Below, piece after piece: positions 40,452 to 49,545 of a stretch of 64,000 nt of DNA (its first letter is position 1; the number at the start of each line of letters is the position of its first letter). A program made the translations under genes and the position numbers. The notes below the pieces were generated by a model, which was not told where the DNA came from, ran no database searches, and was given only the letters and a program-made list of their open reading frames with translations. The stretch spans positions 1-64,000 of the forward strand of contig CAVPLC010000054.1 of NCBI GenBank assembly GCA_963705835.1, in the 5' to 3' direction. Origin of the DNA: Palsa-504 sp963705835 (GTDB lineage Bacteria > Actinomycetota > Actinomycetes > Streptosporangiales > Streptosporangiaceae).

Positions 40452-41153
40452 TCATTCCTCGATGGCCCCGCCGATGGCGCGCAGGTGCTCGCGGAAGGTC
40501 AGCGAGGGCGCGTGCTGCCGCCGGGCCAGGTAACGGTCGAACTGCAGCTGGCTGCGGAGCGAGACGCCGGCGCGGATCTGGCGGGCCTGATGGCGTTCGG
40601 TGTCCCGGATGGTCTCGGCGATCGTGAACAGGTCACCGGCCCGGGCGGCCGGGACGAACAGCACGCCGTCATCGTCGCCGAGGACCAGGTCCTCGGCGCT
40701 GACCGGGTGCTCGCTGATCGCGGCGCGCTCCAGCGCGTCCGGTGGCCTGGCGTCGAGGCGCTGCGGGCCGGACGGGTGTGATCCCAGGCTGAACACCGGC
40801 AGCCCGATCGCTTCGATGTCGGCCGTGTCGCGGTGCAGGCCCCATATCACGATGCCCTCCAGGCCCGCGGCCTGGGCCTCGAGCACGACCAGATCGCCGA
40901 CGCAGGCCTCGTCGAGCCGCCCGCCGTTGTCGACCACCAGCACGTGACCGGGCCCGGCCCGCTCGAAGACCTCAAGGAAGATATCGACGCTGCCGACATG
41001 CCGGGCCGGAGCCGCCCGCCCGGCCAGGCGGCCGCCCGGCACGACCGCGCGCAGCAAGGCGCAGCGGAGCGGCACCCGGGCGCGCAGGCACGCGTCGGCC
41101 AGGTGCGCCGTGGTCAGGCCGGCGAACCGCCGCCGGAGCTCTGGGTGATCCAT
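40452..41153 (-). CDS. RraA-like protein (HMG/CHA aldolase-type family)
   Basis: 233 aa with the RraA core: TAHLADACLR, GRAAPARHV, the GHVLVVDNGGRLDEACVGDLVV segment and GLEGIVIWGLHRD. Family members are class II pyruvate aldolases, oxaloacetate decarboxylases or RNase E regulators; in an operon with an oxidoreductase a metabolic aldolase or decarboxylase is more likely. ATG 41153 marks the start of the family-like sequence; the longer frame upstream is a shadow of the divergent AraC gene. Confidence 0.85.
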   Translation of the reverse strand: MDHPELRRRFAGLTTAHLADACLRARVPLRCALLRAVVPGGRLAGRAAPARHVGSVDIFLEVFERAGPGHVLVVDNGGRLDEACVGDLVVLEAQAAGLEGIVIWGLHRDTADIEAIGLPVFSLGSHPSGPQRLDARPPDALERAAISEHPVSAEDLVLGDDDGVLFVPAARAGDLFTIAETIRDTERHQARQIRAGVSLRSQLQFDRYLARRQHAPSLTFREHLRAIGGAIEE

Positions 41154-41261
41154 ACCTGGCCAGTGTGGCTTTCTTGTCGCGGCCGGTCTTGAACGCTGGA
41201 GCGGGTCCGCGGGCATGCAGGCGTGCGAAAATGCGTTTCCGCGGCTTGCGATAATGGAGTA

Positions 41262-42125
41262 ATGGCTGTCAGCGCCGATCCGGGGGCCCGGGACTGGGCC
41301 AGGTACTGGCGCGCGGACGGCATGCCGGTGGAGGCCATGCACGCGCACTTCACCGCGCACGTGTACCACCGGCACGCGCACGAGAGCTACTCCTTCGGCG
41401 TGACCGAGACCGGCGCGCAGGCGTTCACCTGCCGTCACGGCCGCCACGTGAGCGGCACCGGCATGGTGATGACCTTCAACCCCGACGATCCGCACGACGG
41501 CCACGCGGCAGGCGACGGCGGGTTCACCTACCGGATGGTGCACATCTGGCCTGAGTTCTTCGCCAGCCTGATCGGCGGTCCGGGCCCGCTTCCGCTGTTC
41601 CGCTCGCCGGTGCTCGACGACCCGGCGACCGCCCGGTCGCTGCGCCGGTTGCACCTGACGCTCACGAGCCCGGAGCCGGCGTTCACTGAGCTGGAGCGGC
41701 ACGAGCGGCTCACCGCCACGGCCAGGCTGCTGGTCAGGCACTCTGCCGCGCGCCCTGCGGAGCCCGCCGCGGGTCCGGACGCGCGGGTGGCCGCGCGGAT
41801 CCGCGAGCTCATCCACGACGGGTACGCCACGGACCTGACCGCCGAGGACCTGGCCGCGGCCGCCGGATGCAGCAGGTACGCGGCCTACCGCGCGTTCAGC
41901 GGCGCGTACGGGCTCGCGCCGAGTGAGTACCAGCGCCAGCTCCGGGTGCGCGACGCGCGCCGGATGATGTCCCGGGGCGTCGCACCCGCGGCCGCCGCGG
42001 CGCAGGCGGGCTTCGCCGACCAGGCCCACCTCACCCGCTGGTTCCGGCGGTACTACGGGATCACCCCGGGCGCCTACCGCAGCGCGGTGCACCTGCCGCC
42101 GGGGTCACGGGGTCCGCGCCGGTGA
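41262..42125 (+). CDS. AraC-family transcriptional regulator
   Basis: 287 aa: N-terminal cupin-type ligand domain (FTAHVYHRHAHESYSFGVTETG) and C-terminal double helix-turn-helix (LTAEDLAAAAGCSRYAAYRAFSGAYGLAPSEYQRQLRVRDARR, then FADQAHLTRWFRRYYGITPGAYR). GATAAT just before the ATG suggests a short or absent leader. It is divergent from the RraA-like/DUF2000/oxidoreductase operon, its probable target, with 108 bp between them. Confidence 0.92.
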   Translation: MAVSADPGARDWARYWRADGMPVEAMHAHFTAHVYHRHAHESYSFGVTETGAQAFTCRHGRHVSGTGMVMTFNPDDPHDGHAAGDGGFTYRMVHIWPEFFASLIGGPGPLPLFRSPVLDDPATARSLRRLHLTLTSPEPAFTELERHERLTATARLLVRHSAARPAEPAAGPDARVAARIRELIHDGYATDLTAEDLAAAAGCSRYAAYRAFSGAYGLAPSEYQRQLRVRDARRMMSRGVAPAAAAAQAGFADQAHLTRWFRRYYGITPGAYRSAVHLPPGSRGPRR

Positions 42126-42826
42126 GCGCGACCGCCTGGAGCACGATCGCCAGCCTGGCCACCGCGCTGGGCACGCTGATCCTGGCCGTGGCCACGTTCT
42201 CCGCGGTCAGGTCGTCGAACCTGATGGCCCGGGTGGCCCAGCAGCAGCTGCTGATCCAGCTGAAACCGGTGCTGACCACCTCGCGCCGGGAGGACCCGAC
42301 GCAGAAGGTCAACTTCGGCGACAAGAAGTGGGTGCGGATCCCCGGCGGCGGCGCCGTGGGCGAGGTGGAGGCCGGGGAGGGCTCGCTCGGGCTGGACACG
42401 CCGGTCGTCTACTTGGCGATCGGGTTGCGGAACGCGGGCAGCGGCATCGCGGTCCTGCACGGCTGGCGCTTCTACCCGGAGTGGTACCGCGACCGGGAGC
42501 ACGGGCCACTGGAGGAATTCGAGCGGCAGAACCGGGACCTGTACGTCCCGGTCGGCGACATCGGATTCTGGCAGGGCGCGTTCCGTGACCCCGAGCATCG
42601 CTGGTACGAGGACGGGCGCAAGGTCATCGAGGCCCGCGAGCCGTGGACGGTGGATCTGCTCTACGGCGACCACGAGGGCGGGCAGCGGACCATCACCCGG
42701 TTCACCGTGCTCCCGGTCCACCACCCGGCCGCGGCCGCCGACCCGGCCGCGGGTCCTGATGCCCGAGGCGCCTGGCTCGCCACGGCCAGCAGGCACTGGA
42801 ACATCGACCGGCCCGACCCCAGATAG
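42122..42826 (+). CDS. conserved protein with one N-terminal membrane segment
   Basis: 234 aa. One hydrophobic segment (about 5-28, STIASLATALGTLILAVATF) then a soluble domain with DTPVVYLAIGLRNAGSGIAVLHGWRFYP and WTVDLLYGDHEGGQRTITRF. This layout is common in actinobacteria but uncharacterised. The GTG start overlaps the araC-type stop by 4 nt, so it is probably cotranscribed with that regulator. Confidence 0.65.
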   Translation: MSATAWSTIASLATALGTLILAVATFSAVRSSNLMARVAQQQLLIQLKPVLTTSRREDPTQKVNFGDKKWVRIPGGGAVGEVEAGEGSLGLDTPVVYLAIGLRNAGSGIAVLHGWRFYPEWYRDREHGPLEEFERQNRDLYVPVGDIGFWQGAFRDPEHRWYEDGRKVIEAREPWTVDLLYGDHEGGQRTITRFTVLPVHHPAAAADPAAGPDARGAWLATASRHWNIDRPDPR

Positions 42827-42995
42827 CCCGGCACGCAGCCCGGTCACAGCGAATCCCCAGTTCAGCCGGCGGCTTCTGACCGACTTTCACGAGCTTCCCT
42901 CTGGTACTGTCGCACCTTGTCCATCACAATTGAGTATCGAACCGACCCCCAAAGCCACAGAAATCGTAACCATCCGAGGCGGGTGACACGAAAAG

Positions 42996-43895
42996 GTGCG
43001 ATTGCGAGCGGGGTGGCTGGGCAGACGGGATTCGGCCGTCCGCGAGGAGAAGCACCAGCCCGCAGGCGATAGCGGCGTGCGTCAGCCGATGCGCTGGCTC
43101 TCCCGGCCGCCGGCCCGGGCCACGCTCATCGCCGCGCTGACCATCGGCGTCGTCGTCACCGTGATCCCCGCCGACGGCGCGGCCGGCGACATCGCATCCG
43201 GCTTCGCGGCGGTGGTCGGGCACCTGATCTCACCCTCGGAAAACGGGCAAGCCTTCGCGGGCACCCCGGCGGTCGGCGCCCTGTTCACCATCAGCCGGGG
43301 CAAGCTCGGTCATCACTTCTGCACCGCGAGCGTGGTCGGCAGCCCGCACGGCAACCTCGTCATCACCGCCGCGCACTGCGCGAGCGGCAGCGCCGCCGAC
43401 CTGGTGTTCGTGCCCGGTTATCACCGCGGCGCGGCCCCGTACGGGATCTGGACCGTAACCAAGATCTACGCGGACAAGGCCTGGACCTCCTCCGCCGACC
43501 CCGACGACGACGTCGCGTTCCTGAAGGTCGGCCAGCAGGGCTCGATCGTCCCGATCGAGGACGTGACCGGAGCCGAGCGGCTCGAGACGGGCACGCGCGC
43601 CCACCAGCTGGTCGAGGTCATCGGCTACCCGAACGGCACCAACCTGCCGATCGCCTGCCGGAACTGGACCAGGGAGCCCATGTCGGATCAGCTCGAATTC
43701 GACTGCGGCAGCTACACCGACGGGACCAGCGGCGGGCCGTTCCTGGCCAGCGTCAACCCGCTGACCGGGCAGGGCGCGGTCATCGGGGTCATCGGCGGTT
43801 ATGAGCAGGGCGGCGATACCCCCCAGGTCTCGTATTCGGCCATGTTCGGCAAGAACGTGGCCGCCCTGTACCGGACGGCGGTCGCGGGCGGCTGA
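42996..43895 (+). CDS. secreted trypsin-like serine protease (S1)
   Basis: 299 aa from GTG 42996. The catalytic triad is visible: His127 in VITAAHC, Asp172 in DDDVAFLKV and Ser245 in DGTSGGPFL. An N-terminal hydrophobic segment (about 42-62) acts as signal peptide or anchor. ATG 43089 (MRWLSRPPAR) would give a more usual signal peptide, so the start is uncertain. Cys pairs FC/HC and AC/DC fit two disulfides. The gene stands alone. Confidence 0.88.
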   Translation: MRLRAGWLGRRDSAVREEKHQPAGDSGVRQPMRWLSRPPARATLIAALTIGVVVTVIPADGAAGDIASGFAAVVGHLISPSENGQAFAGTPAVGALFTISRGKLGHHFCTASVVGSPHGNLVITAAHCASGSAADLVFVPGYHRGAAPYGIWTVTKIYADKAWTSSADPDDDVAFLKVGQQGSIVPIEDVTGAERLETGTRAHQLVEVIGYPNGTNLPIACRNWTREPMSDQLEFDCGSYTDGTSGGPFLASVNPLTGQGAVIGVIGGYEQGGDTPQVSYSAMFGKNVAALYRTAVAGG

Positions 43896-43942
43896 ATCCC
43901 CTTGGTCCCCCTTGGTACCCCTGATGCCCTTGATGCCCCGGC

Positions 43943-44911
43943 TCAGTACGGCTCGGGGGCCGACGGCGGGACGATCTGGTCGATCTCGGCCAGCTGGTCC
44001 TCGGACGGGATCCACTCCGACGCGGCCGCGTTCGCCTTGACCTGCTCCGGGGTCATCGCCCCCGCGATCACCGACGAGCAGCCAGGCTGGGCGGCCAGGG
44101 CGCCGATCGCGACCTCCAGGATCGTGGCGCCCTGCTGCTCGGCCCAGGCGATCAGCGCCTCGACCCTGGCCAGCTTCTCGTCGGTGACGTAGGCCGGGCG
44201 GCTGGCCAGCCTGCTCCCGGCCGGGATCGGCTGGCCGCGCCGGATCTTCCCGGTCAGCAGCCCGTTGGCCAGCGGGAAGTAAGGCAGCACGCCCAGCCCG
44301 AAGTGCCTGGCCGCGGGCACGACCTCCGCCTCGGCCGCGCGCTCCAGCAGCGACCAGTGGTTCTGGGAGGAGATGAACGGGGTTCGGCCCTCGGCCGCGG
44401 CGAGGTGCGCGGCGTCGGCGATCTGCCAGCCGGAGAAGTTGGAGTGACCGATGTAGCGGACCTTGCCCTCGGCGACCAGTTCGTGCAGGGCCGCGATGGT
44501 CTCCTCGACCGGGGTCACCGGGTCCGGCGTGTGCAGCTGGTACAGGTCGATGTGGTCGGTGCGCAACCGCCGCAGCGACTCGGTCACGGCCCGCCGGATG
44601 TAGGCCCGGCCGCCCTTGGCGCCCGCCGCCGGCCCGTAACCCATGTCCGCCCGGTAGTGGCCGAACTTGGTCGCCAGGACAACCTGGTCGCGGCGGCGGC
44701 CGAGGATCTCGCCCAGCGCGGTCTCCGACCCGCCGCCCCCGCCATAAGTGTCCGAGGTGTCGAACAGGGTGATGCCCTCGTCGATGGCCGCGTCCACCAC
44801 CGCCCGCGCCCCCTCGGTGTCGAGGCGGCCGCCGAAGTTGTTGCAGCCAAGTCCCACCACCGACACCAGCAGTCCCGATTCGCCCAGCGGCTGATAGCGC
44901 ATGAGCCCCAT
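43943..44911 (-). CDS. aldo/keto reductase
   Basis: 322-aa NADPH-dependent TIM-barrel oxidoreductase. It has the catalytic Asp and Tyr in FDTSDTYGGGGGSE, Lys in LATKFG, and His in YIGHSNFS-type segment, with TDHIDLYQLHTPD and CSSVIAGAMTPEQV for cofactor binding. Two ATG codons compete for the start (44911 or 44902). The substrate is unknown; the closest functional group is YghZ/Tas-like reductases. Confidence 0.92.
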   Translation of the reverse strand: MGLMRYQPLGESGLLVSVVGLGCNNFGGRLDTEGARAVVDAAIDEGITLFDTSDTYGGGGGSETALGEILGRRRDQVVLATKFGHYRADMGYGPAAGAKGGRAYIRRAVTESLRRLRTDHIDLYQLHTPDPVTPVEETIAALHELVAEGKVRYIGHSNFSGWQIADAAHLAAAEGRTPFISSQNHWSLLERAAEAEVVPAARHFGLGVLPYFPLANGLLTGKIRRGQPIPAGSRLASRPAYVTDEKLARVEALIAWAEQQGATILEVAIGALAAQPGCSSVIAGAMTPEQVKANAAASEWIPSEDQLAEIDQIVPPSAPEPY

Positions 44912-45001
44912 TTTATGGACCCGCCGTAGCTCCCATTAATGTCTTCTCACTAGACAAGAATTTGGCCGAACGGTACGTGGTTATCCGCCTGCAATCCGTC
45001 G

Positions 45002-45970
45002 CTAGGGCTTGCGGGCCATGAGCGCATAGTAGTAACAGTCGCTCGGGCGCTCCGGGACATGCGCGCCGGGTTCCGGATGCCATTCGGGCGTCCATACCAG
45101 GCCCGGCTCGACCAGGTCCAGGCCGCGTACCAGCCCCAGCACCTCGGCCCGGCTGCGGACGTACATGCGCGTCGTCGCCGCGTCGTAGACCCGGGCCGCG
45201 TCGTTGACCTGCGGAGCGTCGTCCGCGGTGCCATGGGTGAGCGCGAGGTGGCTGCCCGGCGGGAACGGGGCCAGCAGCTCGCCGATGACGCCGGCCGGAT
45301 CATCGGCGTCGGACAGGAAGTGCAGCATGGAGACGAACAGGATCCCCACGGGCTCGTCGAAATCGACGAGCCGACGCAGGTCGCGATCGGCCAGGATGTC
45401 GGCTGGCGCGCGCATGTCGTGCCCGATGATCACGGCGTTCGGCGTGCCCTGCAGCATGTTCCTGGCGTGCGCGAGGACCACCGGGTCGTGGTCCACGTAG
45501 ACGACGCGCGCCGCCGGGTCGGCTTCCATCGCGACCTCGTGCACGTTGCCCATCGTCGGCAGCCCGGTGCCGATATCGATCAGCTGCCTTATGCCCGCCT
45601 CATTCACCAGATAACGAACCGCCCGCCGCACGAAAGCGCGGTTAACGCGTGCCGCTTCACGGACATTCGGCAGATACGACGCAATCTGCTGGGCGGCTTG
45701 CCGGTCGGCCGGATAATTGTCCTTTCCGCCGAGGAAGTAATCGTAAATGCGGGCCGAACTAGGAATATCCGGCCGGAATGTCGTACGCCAGTCATCGCGG
45801 TGGTGCTGCGCCTGCGTCGGGCCTGTGGCGGGCGGCGGGCCGTCCGGGGTCTGCGGATCCTGCGCGGCCTCGGGACTCTGCGCGGCCTCGGGACTCTGCG
45901 GGGCCTCGGGGGTCTGCGGGGTCTTGGGGCTGTGCGCGGCCTCGGGGCTCTGCGGGGCGTCGCCGCTCAT
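45002..45970 (-). CDS. DUF574/Methyltransf_19 SAM-dependent methyltransferase-like protein
   Basis: 322 aa. After a Pro/Glu/Ala-rich N-terminal repeat (SPEAAQ-type, residues 5-45) comes the family core: PSSARIYDYFLGGKDNYPADR, the SAM motif IDIGTGLPTMGNVHEVA, VVYVDHDPVVLAHAR and PVGILFVSMLHF. This family is abundant in streptomycete-like actinomycetes, often near Scr1 regulators as here, and is largely uncharacterised. The repeat-coding DNA is at about 45845-45960. Confidence 0.9.
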   Translation of the reverse strand: MSGDAPQSPEAAHSPKTPQTPEAPQSPEAAQSPEAAQDPQTPDGPPPATGPTQAQHHRDDWRTTFRPDIPSSARIYDYFLGGKDNYPADRQAAQQIASYLPNVREAARVNRAFVRRAVRYLVNEAGIRQLIDIGTGLPTMGNVHEVAMEADPAARVVYVDHDPVVLAHARNMLQGTPNAVIIGHDMRAPADILADRDLRRLVDFDEPVGILFVSMLHFLSDADDPAGVIGELLAPFPPGSHLALTHGTADDAPQVNDAARVYDAATTRMYVRSRAEVLGLVRGLDLVEPGLVWTPEWHPEPGAHVPERPSDCYYYALMARKP

Positions 45971-46273
45971 CAGATCCTGGCTTCCTTCTCCCCTGTCACT
46001 GGGGCCTTTGGGTGCCCTTGGGGGATCTTCGGGGTTCTTGCGGGCATTAAGCAGTCGTCGCCGGATGGCCCAAGCTTAAGGGCCGGAATGATCTTTAGCT
46101 AGACAGTAGTGTCCTGTCTGGCGCCGCCAAACGGTCCATTTTGGGGAGTGCCATGCAATCTCACCTGGGATATCATCGCGTTTACTGAAGATTTCATGGC
46201 AACGGCTTGCCACACGCAATTGCGCGATAGAATTCCGTGGCGGGACGGAAACCAGATTTCGCGGGGAGGCGTC
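45971..46273. other. divergent intergenic region, methyltransferase / Scr1 regulator
   Basis: 303 bp. It should hold promoters for both flanking genes. A GGGGAGG ribosome binding site precedes GTG 46274. The word TGGACCGTTTGG (reverse complement near 46127-46138) partly resembles the dispersed 28-bp word. Nothing decisive otherwise. Confidence 0.35.
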
Positions 46274-47134
46274 GTGCCTGAGGCAACGGAAGGGCCTACC
46301 GTGCTGCGCATCCTGCTTGGCACCCAGTTGCGGAGGCTCAGGGAGAGCCGGGGAATCAGCGCGCAGGCTGCCGCCCGGGCGATCCGCGGCTCGGAGTCCA
46401 AGATCAGCCGCATCGAGCTCGGCCGGAACGCGATCCGCGAGATCGACGTGCTCGACCTGCTCACCTTCTACGGCGTCGGCCCGGTCGAGCGCGAGCAGCT
46501 GCTGACCCTGGCCGAGCAGGCCAACCGCCCTGGCTGGTGGCACCGGTTCAACGACATCCTGCCCGACTGGTTCCAGTCCTACGTCGGCATGGAAGAAGCG
46601 GCGACGTCCATCCGCGTCTACGAGCCGCAGTTCGTCCCCGGTCTGCTGCAGACCCCGGCCTACACCGCGGCCGTCCTCGCGGTCTGCGACATCCCGCTGG
46701 CCGAGGCCGAGCGGCACGTCATCTTGCGCAAGGAGCGCCAGCGCAGGTTCACCGAGGGGCGGCTCAAGCTCTGGGCGATCATCGAGGAGACCGCGCTGCG
46801 GCGCCCGGTGGGAACCACCGAGATCCTGATTGACCAGCTCCGCTACCTGCTCAGCCTGACCAGCCGGCCGAACTTCACCCTGCAGATCATCCCGGCCGGC
46901 ATGGGCGGCCACGCGGTGCCCAGCGGGTTCACCATCTTGCGGTTCGCCGAGCCGGACCTGCCGGACGTGGCGTATCTGGAGCATCTCACCAGCGCTCTTT
47001 ACTTCGACAAGAAGTCCGAGGTCGACAGGTACCTGCTGGCGATGGAGCGCCTCAGCATCATCAGCGCCAGGCCCAACGAGACGAACGGGATCCTGTCCGC
47101 GATCATCGACGATCTGACCGGCGGGCTCTCGTGA
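46274..47134 (+). CDS. Scr1-type XRE regulator (HTH plus DUF5753)
   Basis: 286 aa. N-terminal helix-turn-helix (LRRLRESRGISAQAAARAIRGSESKISRIELGR) and the DUF5753 domain with RPGWWHRFNDILPDWFQSYVGME, VPGLLQTPAYTAAVL and the C-terminal YLEHLTSALYFDKKSEV. GTG 46274 has GGGGAGG upstream; the longer frame has no homology. Family members regulate development and antibiotic production with small DUF397 partners. This copy has no DUF397 gene directly downstream; the nearest belongs to the other regulator. Confidence 0.92.
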   Translation: MPEATEGPTVLRILLGTQLRRLRESRGISAQAAARAIRGSESKISRIELGRNAIREIDVLDLLTFYGVGPVEREQLLTLAEQANRPGWWHRFNDILPDWFQSYVGMEEAATSIRVYEPQFVPGLLQTPAYTAAVLAVCDIPLAEAERHVILRKERQRRFTEGRLKLWAIIEETALRRPVGTTEILIDQLRYLLSLTSRPNFTLQIIPAGMGGHAVPSGFTILRFAEPDLPDVAYLEHLTSALYFDKKSEVDRYLLAMERLSIISARPNETNGILSAIIDDLTGGLS

Positions 47135-47227
47135 CATGCGGAGGGCGGTGACCCGATCGGGCCACCGCCCTCTGCCCCTCCCCCCACCTTTAGGTCTAAG
47201 GCCCCCGGCTGCATCCTGCGTCGGCGT

Positions 47228-47434
47228 TCAGCCGGGAAGGTCGAATTCCCCGTTCTTGGCGCCGATCAGGAAGCACTCCCACTCGTGCCTGTTGAACATG
47301 TGCGGGGTCTTGCCGCGGTCCTTAGAATCGCGGACCGCCACGCCTCCGTCGGGGAGGTGTGCTATCTCCACGCAGCCCGCTGCGCTGCTTGCGCTGCTCT
47401 TGAACCAGCGCAGGCCGTCGAGGTCGGTGTCCAT
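47228..47434 (-). CDS. DUF397 small protein, partner of Scr1-type regulator
   Basis: 68 aa with the family pattern WFKSSASSAAGCVEIAHLPDGGVAVRDSKD. ATG 47434 is chosen because AAAGGAG lies upstream; the longer frame lacks homology. It follows the regulator gene after 49 bp. HTH-DUF397 pairs in actinomycetes behave as antagonistic partners resembling toxin-antitoxin pairs. Confidence 0.9.
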   Translation of the reverse strand: MDTDLDGLRWFKSSASSAAGCVEIAHLPDGGVAVRDSKDRGKTPHMFNRHEWECFLIGAKNGEFDLPG

Positions 47435-47483
47435 CCGCCTCTCTCCTTTCATCGGTGTGCGACTTGTTGAGTTGACGTGCTGG

Positions 47484-48338
47484 TCAGGCGAGCTCCTGGG
47501 ACACCTGATGGATGAGTTCAAGGGAGGCGGACGGGGAGAGCGCGGCCGCGCGCATCCGGTCGAAGGCCTCGGCGCAGGCGCGGACTTCCCTGTCCTTTTC
47601 CATGTAGATCATGCCGCCGACGGATTCGGTGTAGGCGACGTCGGAGTCGGTGCGCTCGGGGAACTCCAGGATGGAGAACGGTCCGACCAGTCCGGCGTGC
47701 GCGCCGGCCTCGAAGGCGAGGATCTGCAGCGTCACGTTGGGCCACCGGCTGGCCTGGATCAGGTGCTCGAGCTGGGGCCGCATGACGTCCGGGCCGCCGA
47801 TGTTCCGCCTGATCGCGCCCTCGTCGAGGATGAGCCAGAGGTCCAGCGGCGGATCCTGCTCGAGCAGCCGCTGCCGCTGCATCCGCAGGTCCACCACCCG
47901 AGCGATCTGCTCCTCGCTGTCCTTCGGCCGCAGTTCGCGTAGCACGGCCAGGGCGTAGTCCGTGGTCTGCAGCAGCCCGTGCACCAGGTCCGTCTCGTAG
48001 CTGCGCAGTCCCTGGGCTTCGGCCTCCAGGCCCACGTAGATGTCGAAACCGCTGGGCAGCACGTCGTCGTAGATCGACCACCAGCCCTTGCGGTGACCCT
48101 CGCGCGCCATGTCGATGAGCACCTTGCGCGCGGCCAGGTCGTCCACCTTGTACATGTCGAGCATGGCCATCAGGTACGCCGACTTGGTGGGCGCCTTGCC
48201 GGTCTCGATGCGGGACAGGGTCGAGGGCGCCAGGCTGAGCTCCTCAGCCACTTCCTCGAGCTTGAGGGAGTGCGCTTCTCGGAGACGCCGCAACTCGGCG
48301 CCGAGCCTGCGCCTACGGACCGTAGGGCCGAGAGGCAC
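47484..48338 (-). CDS. Scr1-type XRE regulator (HTH plus DUF5753), paired with DUF397
   Basis: 284 aa. Helix-turn-helix (LRRLREAHSLKLEEVAEELSLAPSTLSRIETGK) followed by DUF5753 (RKGWWSIYDDVLPSGFDIYVGLEAEA, VHGLLQTTDYALAVL, DVAYTESVGGMIYMEKDREV). GTG 48338 has GGAGG 10 nt upstream. It is upstream of the DUF397 gene in the same direction, the standard pair. Confidence 0.92.
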   Translation of the reverse strand: MPLGPTVRRRRLGAELRRLREAHSLKLEEVAEELSLAPSTLSRIETGKAPTKSAYLMAMLDMYKVDDLAARKVLIDMAREGHRKGWWSIYDDVLPSGFDIYVGLEAEAQGLRSYETDLVHGLLQTTDYALAVLRELRPKDSEEQIARVVDLRMQRQRLLEQDPPLDLWLILDEGAIRRNIGGPDVMRPQLEHLIQASRWPNVTLQILAFEAGAHAGLVGPFSILEFPERTDSDVAYTESVGGMIYMEKDREVRACAEAFDRMRAAALSPSASLELIHQVSQELA

Positions 48339-48875
48339 GAGAAGCTCACCTCCTCGTCCAGCAGAGGGTTAGGCACACCGATGACGCGAAGACCGCCATG
48401 CATCTCGTGTACGTCGGAGCGTAACCAGAACACTCCACATCGTCTGTGACAAGCAGTACGATACAGCACCAGCAGCGAGTTTGAAATCCCATCTAGGATT
48501 TCACTGCGGAAATTTGTCTTACGCACTTGCGTAAATGGCACTCCCGGCACCATCATCGGGTTTGACGCCACGACCGCGCGGCCCCATCGGAAGGTGCAAA
48601 TTAGGACAAATTGCAAAGATGGGTGAAAGGCCAGGACAGATGGACTTTTACGGATATGTTGGCGATTCGCCCTCATGCCGAAACGATCTATCAGGCAGGA
48701 ATCGTGCGGTAGCGGGTCGGATGGTGATTTGGGTGAGTAAGTGGCGAGCTATGCGTACCACGGTGGCAAGTGTCACGGGCGTGACACTTGGAGCGGGCGG
48801 AACATCGCGGCCCCTGGTTGCGAGATGGGTCGCGAGCTGGTGAGACGAACTCGGTGACAGTGGGAGGCACTCGAC
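48339..48875. other. divergent intergenic region, Scr1 regulator / RsbW-like gene
   Basis: 537 bp without a credible gene. It has AT-rich parts at 48480-48540 and 48590-48670 and the perfect inverted repeat at 48767-48790. A 102-aa plus-strand ORF starting 48535 has no ribosome binding site or family signature. Confidence 0.45.
48767..48790. promoter_or_regulatory. perfect 10-bp inverted repeat, candidate operator
   Basis: CAAGTGTCAC-GGGC-GTGACACTTG, perfect arms with a 4-bp centre, 86 bp upstream of the RsbW-like start. Its size and position fit a dimeric regulator site. It could also form an RNA hairpin in the leader. Confidence 0.65.
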
Positions 48876-49538
48876 ATGGAAACGCCCGCCGACAGTTCTC
48901 GACCGCCAGGGCCCTGTGACGAGCTGGGATGGATCGGCCCGAGGCTCGCGGACGCTGCGGCCGTTCGCGGGGCGCCGGGCGGCTCGCGGGCGAGCGTCCT
49001 CGGCTCCCTGACCATTCCCGGGCGCCCGGAACAAGTCGGCCTGGCCCGGGCCTTCGTGGTACGTACGCTCAGCCTGAACCAGGTGGGCGCGGACGCCGAC
49101 GCGGCGACATTACTGACGTCGGAGATCGTCACCAACGCTATCCAGCACACCAAGTCCGGTGTCGAGGGCGGCACGGTCACCATCGTCGTGATCGGCGTGC
49201 CGCGCGGCGTTCTGGTCGAGATCATCGACGACGGCTCGGCCGGCACGCCGATCGTCAAGGGCGACCTGTACGCGGCCGAGGGGCACGGCTTGTTCCTGGT
49301 CCAGCACCTCGCCGCCCAGTGGGGGTACCTGCGCGACTCGGCCGGCACGACCGTCTGGTTCCACCTGCCCGCTGCCTCTGAGTCTCAGCCGCCCGCCCCA
49401 GGTCCGGGCCCGGCGCCGGGCCGGGCCGCCGACCTGCCGCGGCGGCGCGATGGCTACCTGCCGGAGACCGAGCCGTACCCAACCCGGCCGACCATGCTGT
49501 GGACCGTGGCCGCCCCGTCCACGTCCCTGCCCGCCTGA
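48876..49538 (+). CDS. RsbW-like anti-sigma factor / ATP-binding protein
   Basis: 220 aa with one HATPase_c_2 (GHKL) domain: N box LLTSEIVTNAIQHT, G1-like VEIIDDGSAGTP and G2-like EGHGLFLVQHLAAQWG. There is no HisKA, so it is of the serine kinase/anti-sigma type common in actinomycetes. The C-terminal 50 residues are Pro/Arg-rich. ATG 48876 has GGGAGG 8 nt upstream. No sigma factor or anti-anti-sigma gene is adjacent, so its partner is elsewhere. Confidence 0.88.
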   Translation: METPADSSRPPGPCDELGWIGPRLADAAAVRGAPGGSRASVLGSLTIPGRPEQVGLARAFVVRTLSLNQVGADADAATLLTSEIVTNAIQHTKSGVEGGTVTIVVIGVPRGVLVEIIDDGSAGTPIVKGDLYAAEGHGLFLVQHLAAQWGYLRDSAGTTVWFHLPAASESQPPAPGPGPAPGRAADLPRRRDGYLPETEPYPTRPTMLWTVAAPSTSLPA

Positions 49539-49545
49539 CCAAGGC

